Below, one piece after another: positions 26,001 through 38,100 of a stretch of 64,000 nucleotides of DNA. The stretch spans positions 21,406,862 through 21,470,861 of the forward strand of contig OY855910.1 of NCBI GenBank assembly GCA_963693305.1, read 5' to 3'. How positions within the stretch are numbered: the first letter of the stretch is position 1; every line of letters begins with the position of its first letter. The DNA is from Meandrina meandrites (Eukaryota; Cnidaria; Anthozoa; Scleractinia; Meandrinidae). The position numbers and the translations under genes were made by a program. The notes below the pieces were generated by a model. The model made no database searches and had not been told where the DNA came from. It saw only the letters and a list, made by a program, of their open reading frames with translations.

Positions 26001-29000
26001 CTTAAAGGTGATAATGGTAATGATATTGCAAGTGGTCTGATTAACTGTTTTTTTTATGAGTCTTGTTTGTTGGTATGTGTGAACTGTATTTGCAGCCAGT
26101 AGTTGCAATAGTCATTGGGGTTGAGTTGATGAGATTCCAGACATAGTAGGAGGTGCGGGGGCATGCTCCCCCTGTGAAAATTTAGATTTTTCGGAACCTC
26201 AGAAACCCTATTTTAGGCGTTCTGGTAGAAGTTAATTGCACTATAACAGATACAGTCATTAATTGCACTATAACAGATACAGTCATAACAACACTCAACC
26301 ATAATTATTTTGGGTGACCCCCCCCCCCCCCCTTTATGGACCATATTTTTTCGCTGCATGGCCTCCCCTTCGAAGCCAATTTTTTTTGCATGCCCCCCCT
26401 CCCAAATCCCACCAGCACCCCCTACCTTATAAAAAATGAAAGGTTCCCAAGTAGGGTTTTTTGGGGGTATTACTGACCTTGGCTGCGTAGTTCCACGAAT
26501 AAAGCACAGTCAAAGGAGTGTTCTTGGGTGTCTCTAGTGTTGCTAAAATGACTACCAGATGAAGAAAAGACAAATTGAGATGGTATGACAAATAAACTAA
26601 TGTTTAATGTTTTCTAATGTTTTAATGTTTGGGTCAGAATTTTGGCATGGAATTTTTTTGGGTTTTGTTGGAGGCCCTAGGGATTTTTTTGGGTCTGGAT
26701 TTTTGTACCCATTCAGCCCATTCGATCATCCCCGTCACTTAAAATCCCAGGTACCCCCCTGGGAGAATGATAGGCTTATTATTAACAAGGAAGTGAAAAG
26801 GAAGGGTGTTTCCTCAAATAATATGCAATATTAGATGTAGATAGAATAAATTTATTCTGAATCAACATTTTGTTGTTATTTTTTCCAGCAACATCATGTA
26901 TGTCATTTAGTAAGACTTCACATCCAAACTGTGAATCATTTCCTGGATCACCATTGGACATGCAAGTTACTAGTTATCCTTACGAGGGAAGGCCAATCAT
27001 ACAAATTAAATGGAAACCACCAAACAATGGTTAGTAACAAATACTCTCATTTACCATTTAAGGTAGTCTCCCACACATTCGTTTCTTAGGGGAGATTGGG
27101 TTGTACTCCCTCCCCACAAATGCCTGCTCAACTGAGAGCAACATTCCTTTCCCATTGCTTTGCCAGACAACCTTACCAATTACCACTAAGGCATTGTCTT
27201 ATGATGACCAATCAATTTTTTTTTTAATATATCTTTATTCAAACAAAAATTACATTACATTTCTAGATTAAAACAAGAAGTTGCTATAGCAACTTAAAAC
27301 CGCGCTTATATTTTTGCCTAATTTAGAGCTTTCTTTCTCAAAAGTCACGGTTAAATTTAATCTGTTTGCATTATGAGTAAAGGACTAGCAAAGTAGTCAC
27401 GTTAGTCACACGTTTACGTTGTGCCCGGCTATCTTTAGCTTAGGGGTTTTTCCCTTCTAATGACGTAGCCCCTGCACGTTCGGGCACGCTCAATTGTTTA
27501 CCTAAGCAAATAATTCATTTCCTTTCAAATATTTGAACTCACTTCAAGGAAATAGCCAAAGAATTCACTTCGATTGCCTAAACCCACAAGAAATACTCGC
27601 AGAAGAGGAAACAAATTAAATTAATGACCGTTGCTTCTGCCGACATAAACATGCAAATAAAACACAATGTTATTTGTCACGTAACGAAAGTGAAACCTGC
27701 AACATCAGCGCATTCCATGGCTGACGTAATACCTTTTTTCAGTGTATTCAACATTCGCTTTGAATCTAACGCTTCGATAAAACCAAAAGAAAATATACTT
27801 TATACACAATAAAGAAAACAACATCCGCAACATTTTCGGTACATTAATGTTTCAACAGCTTTTGGCGAATAAACATCATAGGTTGCGTGATTTCAAAGCC
27901 CCAATCACGATTTGGCCGAGTGGAGGTTTGCGTCTGGTCACCGACAAAAAAAAAAAAAAATAATAATAATAAATCCCGTGTAAATCAAGAACTGCGCTCG
28001 GCCCATGGCCGCGCGGTTAAAAAAAAGGAACAGAGACAAAAAAAGAAGTACTAAGTAAATAATATGTGACTACACTAACATACTCACAGCTACACTTCCA
28101 TGTGTTACAGAACCTAATTGCTAACCTAATTACTGTTAATTGCGTTATATAACACATTAACAGGGTTTTCTAATTTAAAGTAGCAATTATATCGAGTTCT
28201 TACTATACAGGAGCAAGCAACCATTTTTTTTTTCAAAGAAGTCTTTCTTACTGATTTTTCTTTCAATATCAGACTTATTTTTAATTTTCAATTGAAATCC
28301 TTGAATTTTGGGTAAGGTTTGGCTTCTTCTGCAGTCCCATAAGAATAATTTTCCAATTATTATGAAATAGTTGTGTAGGTTAGATTATTAAAAGGGCATT
28401 GATGTAATGTATATGAAATGACTCATATATGAACTGCGGATATATATGAAGGTGATATGTGATCTTCACAGTGAATTTCCAATTTAAGCAATTGGGATTC
28501 GAACCCGTGACCTCCGCGATACCGGTGCGATGCTCTACCAACTGAGCTATGAATCAGTTGGTAGAGCATCGCACCGGTATCACGGGTTGGAATCCCGTTG
28601 AAGCCCTGATTTTTTTCAGGCTTCTTAATTCCAATTGCTTAAATTGGAAATTCATTGCGAAGATCACATATCACTTTCATATATATCTGCAGTTCATATA
28701 TGAGTCATTTCATATACATTACATCATTTCACTCCTTTCACGGGAAAATATGAACTCACAATTGACCTCGCTCCCAATGTGTGGCTTCATAGCTCAGTTG
28801 GTAGAGCATCGCACCGGTATCGTGGAGGTCACAGGTTCGAATCCCGTTGAAGCCCTGATTTTTTTTTCAGGCTTCTTAATTCCAATTGCTTAAATTGGAA
28901 ATTCACTGCGAAGATCACATATCACCTTCATATATATCCGCAGTTCATATATGAGTCATTTCATATACATTACATCATTTCACTCCTTTCGCGGGAAAAT

Positions 29001-29079
29001 ATGAACTCACAATTGACCTCGCTCCCAATGTGTGGCTTCATAGCTCATTTGGTAGAGCATCGCACCGGTATCGCGGAGG

Positions 29080-29110
<31 letters not shown>

Positions 29111-32100
29111 TTTTTTTTCAGGCTTCTTTAAATTCCAATTGCTTAAATTGGAAATTCACTGCGAAGATCACATATGATTATCACCTTCATAAAGGGCATT
29201 GTTTCTCTAAAATTCCAAATAAAATATTTCGCATAGAAAGGGAAACCTGTTGATTCGATAAAAAGTACCAATAGGACTCAAAATCAATCCAAAACTTCTT
29301 GGAGTGAGAGCAATCGTAGAAAAGATGGGATAAAGTTTCAGGTTCAGCGTTGCAAAAAGTATACAGATCATCCGTTTTGTAGCCAATTTTAAATAATTTG
29401 GTGTTGGTGTAAAGGATAGAGTTTATAACTTTGTATTGGAAGGCTTTCAAATATGTGACCCTCCACGGGATTTGGGTTACTTTGGTGTTGACATGCGCAT
29501 GACACGTTCGCATGGTAGGACAAAAGAGACACGGTTTAACACGGAACAACCGTGTCAGGATATTTCCTCATTTAAATTTTCTTTTGTTTAATACAGCACG
29601 TTAGAAACAAAGGAATGGACAATGGTGCGTGTCAGTACTTGCAAACAAAAGCTACTGTGCGAGACTGTGCGAAAAAAGCACGCTTTTCATGCGAAAACAC
29701 ACGCTTATCGTGTGAAAAACACGTGCATACCGTGTCAATAACATTTGCTTACCATGTCAACACACACTTCCATGCGAACACGCTGAGTGTGTACAATATG
29801 CAAGCCAGCGAGTCATGCGAGCCATGCGAGGCAGACCTGCGAGGCACTTGAAAATCCCAATAAAAAGACTACCTAAACGATCTGTAGGCTAACCGAAGTG
29901 CTTTTTTGGCTAACCGGAGTGTTGCTAGGCTAACCAATGTGTTATTTAGGCTAACCAAAATGGCTCGCTTGCCTCGCATGACTCGCAAGCTATGTGAACC
30001 GGGCAAGCAAGAAATCCCTTATCCCAATATAAAAGCTAACCGCAAGCTACCTAAGAGCTAACTGTAGGCTAACCGAAGTGCTATTTAGGCTAACCGGAGT
30101 GCTATTTAGGCTAACCAATGTGTTTTCAAGTGCCTCGCACGTCTGCTTCGCATGGCTCGCTGGCTCGCACATTGTGCATTCCCAACACGCTTAACGTGCA
30201 AAGGAGTTGTTTGAGACAGAAGTAAGGAAAATTCTTAGCACACTGCCCCCCTTATTGACACTAGATGCCTAATACAGACCATAGTTAGTCCCCTCTACTA
30301 ACTATGTAACTATTTTGCAAGAACATAGGCTAAGTCATTTTCATGTTGAAGAATATCATCTTCTGAGATATAAAACACTATATTTTGAATAATATCAGTT
30401 TTTTATCGCTGAAACGACCTCAGAAATCCAGCGGCTAATAAAAACAACAACATGAAATGACCAGATTTTGGGTATTGTGGACAAACTGGACCACGACGGA
30501 TAATTTTGGGTTTTGGACTAACTATGATCAGCAGTTAAATGCGACATTTAACACCAAATGCCCAATTGTTTCTAATTCAAGTCGACTGGAATGAGTATTG
30601 TATTCGGCGCATGTAAAATGCGACGTTTAAACCAGGCCTTATTTGCTGTCATGCCCAGGCTTCCATTGATACGCGAAGTCAGAAATCAAAACACTCGCGG
30701 AAACATTTCAAAGAGAGAGAGGGAGAGAGGGAGGGAGATAGAGGGCCTGGACCGAGCAAGTAAAAGTCAACATTTCATTATTAGTGTCGTACGACTGTTG
30801 TTGTTTTGAGATACTTTGCACATTGCGATAAGAAATCCAATAGTTCAACAACCGAAACTCTAGAAAGAAGTTAAGATTCCATCGAGCTTGTGAAATGAAC
30901 ACACACATTACTCTCATTTGAAAGAACTACAACCTCGGAGCAAGTTGGGTTGGGTTCTTCGCTTTTTGTACCAACAGTATATCTGATCGAACTGGAAATT
31001 TAATGAGTTTACTTATGTGTCATCTCGGCTGCGTTTTCGTCAATTTAATGTTAGATACGATATTGTGCTATGTTGCACGCTACAAGCCAAAGAAGTGTAC
31101 CGTGTCAAGAACAGAGCCATTTCGGGGTACCGTGTCAACATTTTTTACCGTGTCAAGCAACTGCAAGGCCTTCTCGTACCATGTCAAGAATACAAAGCTT
31201 TTCCGTGTCAAGCAGGTAAGAACAATACCGACCAACACGGAACACGTTATCTTTTGTTTTGCCTATTAGATATGCGCATATTCACGTTCTTGACATGCTA
31301 AGCGTGTCGTGTTATAACTGTGCGAGCGTGTCATGCGCGTGTCAACACCAAAGTAGCCCAAATCCCATGGAGGGTCACATATGATTCAAGTGCAACTACG
31401 GTAAATGTGGCAATGCAAAGATTTGTTCGATTTGGTCAGTTGTAAGGTTGAAGTCATTCTGCAATTTATATATTATATTTAGTGGTTTTGCTTTTTTCTG
31501 AAACTAGTAGAGAGTAATAATCTTTTGATCTTTTACCTGTAACATCAAAGATTTTGTTCTCAATTGAAAAAGAAGGCGATTCGGTTACAGTTACATTTAT
31601 TTATTAGTTTTTAAATGTGAGGGTATAGAATATCAGAGGCCTGCCCATTGAAGAAAGTTGGTTTAATAAATCTTGTTTGAGAAGTAAATAAAGGAGTCGG
31701 TTATGTTTAGATTGAATCGAAGATCATGTATATTAATAATTCCTGATGCAAGGTAGTTTTTGAAATAAACTGGCTTATTATCTATTTGCAGTATTTCTTT
31801 ATTTTGCCAAATAATGTTTCGGTAATCACTTTCTGAAGAGAAAGTTTGGCGGAATTCAGACCACCATAGTAAAAGTTTGTTGTAAAACTGTGAAGAAAAA
31901 TTATAGTCCTTGATATTATAATTGCAGTTTAGAAAGAACAGACCTCCTACGGGCTCTAGAAGATGCAGAAAATATCTCTTCCATGTTACAATTGAATCAT
32001 TAAATAGCCGTTGTAACCATGCTAACCTTAAAGATTTAATCATACAGTCAGTGTCTACCATTTTTAAGCCGCCACTCTCATATTCATTGATTACTGATAT

Positions 32101-35100
32101 GCGAGTTACTTTGTTTACCCCTTTCCATAGAAACTTAAATAGCAGGGCTCAAAATAATTTTTGAATACTGACTGGTCATGTTGACCGGCCAAATCAATTT
32201 TTGCTCGGTCATGTCTCGTTTTTGACCGGTCAAAACATTGGGTATTTACTTTGAAGCAATAGCCTACTCTGCCAAAAATTTCGCCTCATAAGCTAAAACA
32301 CTCGTTGTTAAAGAGTGTAAGGCTTAAGCTTAAATGTTTTGATCGCTAAAAGTGTCATTTTATTATGTTCGCTTTTTGAATTTCCATTTCTTCTGCGTTC
32401 TACTCTACATAAAACAAAATGCTCAGTAGCCGTAATGTTATGTTACTCTGCATAGTTTTATATTAGTTAACGACTTCAGTACAGGTGGAGGCGATCTTGG
32501 TTGTAAGCACTTTACTGGTCTTTACTAACGAACACTAATTAACAATTAGATTATGAGCTCGAGATTTCTATGAGGTGATAGTTGATGAGGCCGCAGGCCT
32601 CATCAACTATCACCTCATAGAAATCTCGAGCTCATAATCTAATTGTTAAATAGGACATATGCCCATACTACAAGTGAGATATCTGTGCCTTTGCTCAGCA
32701 TGTAGGAAGAAAGGAAACGTCAACGGCCTCATGTCAACTGTGTCCAGTAAAAAGGATTTACGTCCTCGACTTTTAGATATCTTTCCTGTATCATGCGATA
32801 CCAATATCCCATTTCAAGCTAGGGTATTAACAAAATAACCGCCGAGAAAAGATTTCACATTCGTCCACAACGCTTAGCAACCAGGCCTTTCAGTAAGGGT
32901 GTGCCGGAAAACATATCTTTTGTTGCTTTTTCAGGTCTGCTGGAAATCTACTAACAAACCAACTTTTACTTAACTAATTAGCGATAAACATAGCCTGCGT
33001 AGCTGGCGGGATTTCGCGAGCGAGTGCTTTTTTTAGCGGCCACATGCTTTGGTCTTGGCCGCCAAGCAGCAGGGCTTCGTTCGCGCGAGAAAAATTCACT
33101 CGGGCCCGCTAATCCCGCCAGCTACGCAGGCTACGATAAACACGGTCAGGAAGTTGTCAAAACTTCAAAATACAATCTGCTTGGAACTGAACTTAAAAAA
33201 TTCAAAGCGTTTAATGATTTTATTATTTTCTCATGATCTTGCTTGTGAAAAACACGCTACGGACTCGTACTTTCTATAGGTGCATATAGTTTTTTAAATC
33301 CACTAACGAGTGCTATTTATCTCGGCCCGCCTGACAATTCAAACCGTAATTGCGTACGCGTGTTAATAGCAGACGTTGATTGATGCGATGTTCATTGTTG
33401 TCTGTTTAGCGTATTTACAGACGTGGATGTTTCCTGTTTTATTTAAGCAAACCGCTAACAAAGCCGCAGAGCGTGACCGTCTCATCTGTATTCTACAAAT
33501 TTGTGACTGCAAGCTGCTATGATATTTTATGATTTTACTGTAAAATTTCAAGAAATACTTGTTTGAAAGCCGTGTACGTGACCGGTCAAAATGACCGCCG
33601 AACCAAAATTTTGTCCGGACAAATCGTCATTTTGGCCGGACATTGTCCGTTGACCGGCCGTTATTTTGAGCCCTGAATAGCAATTGATGTAGTTCGTTCA
33701 CAGCTTCTTTTGGTGTAGGTAGTATTGAGAAAGCGTATACGAACTTTGGAATCAGAAAAGATTTGATTTTCGTCACCGTGCCGTAAACAGATAGGCCCCT
33801 CGAGGACCAAATATTGATAAGTTTTTTAATACTATCTAGCCTTTCAATAAAATTCTTTTCTTTCAGCAGTTCTTTCAGCAACCCCCCCGAACCCCCCCCC
33901 CCCCCCCCCCACTAGATCCACCCCAGTTGACCATTCCTAGCTTGGAGTATTAGTTTTTTTATGGGGCAGGGTCATTAACCCAGTGCCCAATCCCAAACCT
34001 GGAGGACCAGGAGGTTCCTACCCTTTGACCTGTTTGGTATAGGTGGCCCAGCCAGGAGTACTCCAGGCGACATAGCTCTACAGGTCATTGAGACACACAG
34101 ACTACCCCACCATGGTAGGGTGGTGACCCCATTCAGAGTTTTAGTGCGCAATAATTTATTAATTAAAAATGGTATTTTCTCAGGATTCAGTGATTTGTGG
34201 GGCTATCATGTGTATATTGCTGGAAAAGGTAATCACCCTGGTCACTATGACTGTGTACAAATAAACAGCAAGGTAAAACATTTGTTTCTTCGTAGTTTGT
34301 TTATAGTCATTTCTAATCAAATGAATGATTTGCCAGTTATCGGATCTGTTGTTATGAGCAAAGGATTCTGGGATCGCCAGGGGGCAAACATAGCAAGTTG
34401 CCAGAAGAAAATGTATAGCGAAAAGTTGTTTTGACATTAAAAAAAAAAGATCTTGAAGAAAGATCAATGCTTTTTCACCATTATTTTATCAGAAATGGAT
34501 TTGGGTAATGTTGATGCATGGAAAGTGTAAGTTTTTGTTTGAATAACCGTGAAATATGTGATAAAATCTAGTCCATACTAAGCTCTTATCTATTTAGCGA
34601 ATAATATTTTAACCAATAACTCTCAAATTTGGGAAACTTACCGATGTTTGGATGCTCTTTCCAGGGTTCGTACAGAGTCTTGAATTCTTGAAAAAGTCTG
34701 GAAATTTGCGAACTAATTTTCCAGACATGGAAAAAGTATGGAAAATTGAGATAAAGTCTTGAAAAAATGGGAAGAAGTCTGGAGTTTTTTCCAAGCTGCA
34801 ACAAGTGCTTGATTGCTGGGTGAATTCTCTGTAAGGTAGCAGACTTTCACCTAAATTAGCCTGGCCAAAACGTTTTATAATTGCGATTGGAGAATTTTAC
34901 TTTTGAGGCAAACCCTAGTCTCCTTCGCAGTCGTCATTTTGGTCGTCACCAGGCAGCGTTTGTGTTCCCAATGCATCATGGTTTTATTTCAATTGGTTCC
35001 TGTGTTTAGCCGAGCAACATAACATGTTACAGTGCAGGGCCATAGCTAGACTTTTGACATAGACGAGGCAAGTTCTGCGATCGGCGAAGGCGCGAGTCAC

Positions 35101-38100
35101 TAGATCTGTGGGCTAGCCCCCCTGAAATTATTTGTTACATCTTGAAGCTGTGAAAGGCTATTTTCAGCATTTTCCATGAAGTATTTCTTCTGAAAAAGCA
35201 ATGTCATTCAACTGGGGATCATTTTCCCAACTAAACGTATTTTATTTCTAATTTTAGGTTAAAATCTAGACGAGGTAAGTGCCTCGTCTTGCCTCTTGTT
35301 AGCTACTGCCCTGCCATGTTTTTGATTGGGTTTTTATACGCTTTTCTTTTACGTTGCGATAATGGGGAAATGTGTTTAAATGATGAAAAAGTTAAGGCCT
35401 GGATTGCAGCCGATTCTTGTCAAAGACCAAAGCGTTGTGTGTTGTTTGCAATACGACAATCAACATTTCAAGGTTGGAAGAAGCTGCCTTGGAAAGCCAC
35501 ATGATTGGCAAGAAACACAAGAGTCTCATGGAAATAAACTGGTCGTCTCCTCCTGTCAGCCTTTTCCTATCTTCTACAGGCAGTTTCAAAATTTATGAAA
35601 CACTCAACCAAAAATTTTATTCTTAATAAAGCATTCCCTCACTCAAATAATAAACAAATGCATCTTATTCTTAACGACCCTCCCCATTTCAAAGTCGCTG
35701 CCTGAAGGTTTAAATACAATCCTGAAACTTGGACAACATTGATCAGGTACGAGGGCGACACAAGGTCACAATGTGAAAATATCCTTTTTGAAACTTTTTG
35801 GTTGTAGTACGGAAAATGAAAGGTCGGAGTAAGTTGCTTGTCACTGAAAGTGAACCTTCGTTTCTGCAGTTGTAGAGCGCGCCGTATTATCATAGAAAAG
35901 GCCAAGTCAACTGGCAAAGTTACTCGCATTTCTAAGTCAAATGCAATGAGGCGAAGTGCTAAGCAGAAAAAAGGAGAGTTGAAGTCAATAGAAGAGGAAA
36001 TAGACAAGAAACTTGAAGCACTAAAGAAGTAGTTCTTTGTTCATGCAATATTATGTAATTAGTACACTTATGGCAGAATATTGTAAAAGTTTAATGCTAA
36101 ACACTGTTGATTTAAACGACCATATTATCTGCTAATCACCCCATAAATAAGCGTACTTCAATGTTTTGGTTGCATTACTGAAAGCTTAGAATTAAATAAA
36201 CAATGGTAGCTGAAGTTTCCTCGTTGTTTTTAAACATTTTTCCTCTGGCCATGTAATTTGACTCATAACCTAGAGTCTGGAAAATGAAAATAATGGTTTG
36301 GAAATAGTCTGGAAAAAGTCTTGAAATTTATACACAAAAATTTGTACGAACCCTGTCTTTCAGATGACCGGCACCATTTTTCAATTCAATCAATTTTAAA
36401 TATTAGTACCCAGTCCCCTGCTCATTTAGAAAATGGCCAATTGTGTTGTTCCAGAAAATATCCATACGCCTCCCACAGAAGATTTTTTGGTTTGAGTCAC
36501 CCCACCCCTTTGGAAATTCCAGTTAAGCCCCCTACATTTCTTTTAAATTTTTGGCTTTTGAGACCCCCCACCCCTTCGGAATTTCCATTGTGCTTCCATG
36601 GGGTGGGTAAAGATATTTTCTGGAACTGCACATTACTGACCTTACAAAAAACCCGTAAGCAGCCTGTACACATGTAAATACAACTGAAATGGCTTTACCA
36701 AGTTATTTCCTCTCGATTTGTACCTATAATTGTGTGAGAGTTTGAGAACGTTACGTGATGTCAATTTTGCAATAAACCTTATGCAAGCAAGAAAGTTTAT
36801 CGGTAGGTTTTATCACATAGTTCACAGTTATTCAAACAAAAACTTACAGTTTACGTGTATTGACATTACTGAAATCCATTTTCAATAAAATGATGGCTTA
36901 GAAGCGTTGATCTTTCTCCAAATCGTTTGTTTGGATGTCAAAACAAGTTTTCACTATACGTTTTCTTCTGGAAACTTGCAATGTTTTGCCCCCTAGCGAT
37001 CCCACAATCCTATGAAAATAACACCAGATCTGATTACTGGCAAATTATTCATTATTCTACTGATCACTTTCCAGTTGTGAATCATTCCTTTGATAGTTTA
37101 CATGTACAATGTACCTCACTTGATGTAGTCTGATCAATGTTTAAATAAATAGTTGTTCACCAGTTCTGGATGAAGTTGTAGTTCCTCGTGTTTACTTCTG
37201 AACAAATAAAGTTAGTTCTGCATAGTCATCAACCTTATCATATGGGGCAGAGGATGAATAACCAGAAGTTGGTGACAGTGCAGGTGTCACTGTGAACAGT
37301 GACACAATTATATGACATTTACATCTAAATGACAACCCACTGGGTCATGTTAAAGCTAGGAAAACATAAAGTACAGTTGAATCCCGAACACTCTAAAGGG
37401 AAGGAAAGGGAAATCAAAAAAAGTTGGAGTGGCTCAAGCTATTGAGGGTAGAATAAGAAAATAATGTGGAGGGGAATTTAAACAGGTTCAAGTTATTGAG
37501 GATTCGAGTTACACCCTTCTCTAAAAGGACTAATAAGTGCCCCCTTAACTCAATGAATGTTAGCAAAAAGTATTTAAGGTTAAGTGACTATATTCCAATC
37601 CCAGGGGGGGGGGGGTACTCGAATTATACATGACGGGGGGTCCGACATATTTTTTTGGGTTTAAAATTTACATGCTCAGTATTTTTTTGGGTCAAGTGAT
37701 CTGTTTGGCTCGATATCCGCCGTCCTGTCGTGTTTGGTCTTTCCTCCCCGAGAAGTGACGGCTAGACACGTGAGTGGCCGATCGTGTCTGTGACGTAGAT
37801 TAAAAATTTAATTTATGCGTCGTTACTGATCACCGGAACTGGCATAAAAAATACATGTTTTCTCTTTCCAATATGAACTTTGCCTTTTACGGCATACCCG
37901 ATAAGTTTATATTTTAGATTGCTAAAGGAGTATCGAGTGTCTAAAAAAATTCTGAGACAAAGCGAAGCAAATGTTGCTGAGAATCGTGACAAGCTGACAC
38001 AGACTCACTACTGTGGATTTGTCTTTGTTTTGACATGTTACACGTTTGCATGATGCTCTGCTCGAGCGGTTTGGCTCGCTTCTATTTGTAAGATATTTTG

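Larger units (their letters stand above)
32143..33675. mobile_element. hAT-like element inserted in the LINE
   Basis: The termini CAGGGCTCAAAA and TTTTGAGCCCTG are perfect inverses. Target sequence AATAGCA is present at both junctions (overlapping the terminal CA on the left), consistent with a 7-8 bp hAT-style duplication. Sub-terminal TGACCGGTCA and GACCGGCC words repeat in both halves. No transposase. It hosts the 54-bp hairpin and the 143-bp MITE. Confidence 0.7.
29187..33881 (-). mobile_element. Minus-strand L1/Tx1-like LINE split by two DNA transposons
   Basis: Three collinear pieces of one ORF2 read right to left. 33,881-33,680 holds the region after the polymerase core (NIWSSRGLSVYG). 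32,140-31,382 holds MVDTDCMIKSLRLAW to the linker. 29,450-29,187 holds KAFQYKVINS and the cysteine region. The breaks fall exactly at the ends of the 32,143-33,675 and 29,454-31,379 elements. The copy is close in sequence to the LINE at 1-2421. It is truncated on both sides and dead. Confidence 0.85.
34287..37060. mobile_element. Element with about 280-bp inverted repeats, split by a hAT-like insertion
   Basis: 34,290-34,570 (ATGATTTGCCAGTTATCGGA, GGGATCGCCAGGGGGCAAA, AAGATCTTGAAGAAAGATCA) recurs inverted at 36,785-37,045 (TTTTGCCCCCTAGCGATCCC, TTGATCTTTCTCCAAATC, TCTGATTACTGGCAAAT). Exact termini and target duplication are not determined. The inner space is mostly the 34,662-36,355 insertion. 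Confidence 0.6.

Noticed and set aside
28783..29105. Two tRNA-Thr(GGT)-like genes
   Set aside because: The anticodon stem pairs poorly, position 33 is not U, and the heads are parts of a 251-bp repeat; treated as SINE units.
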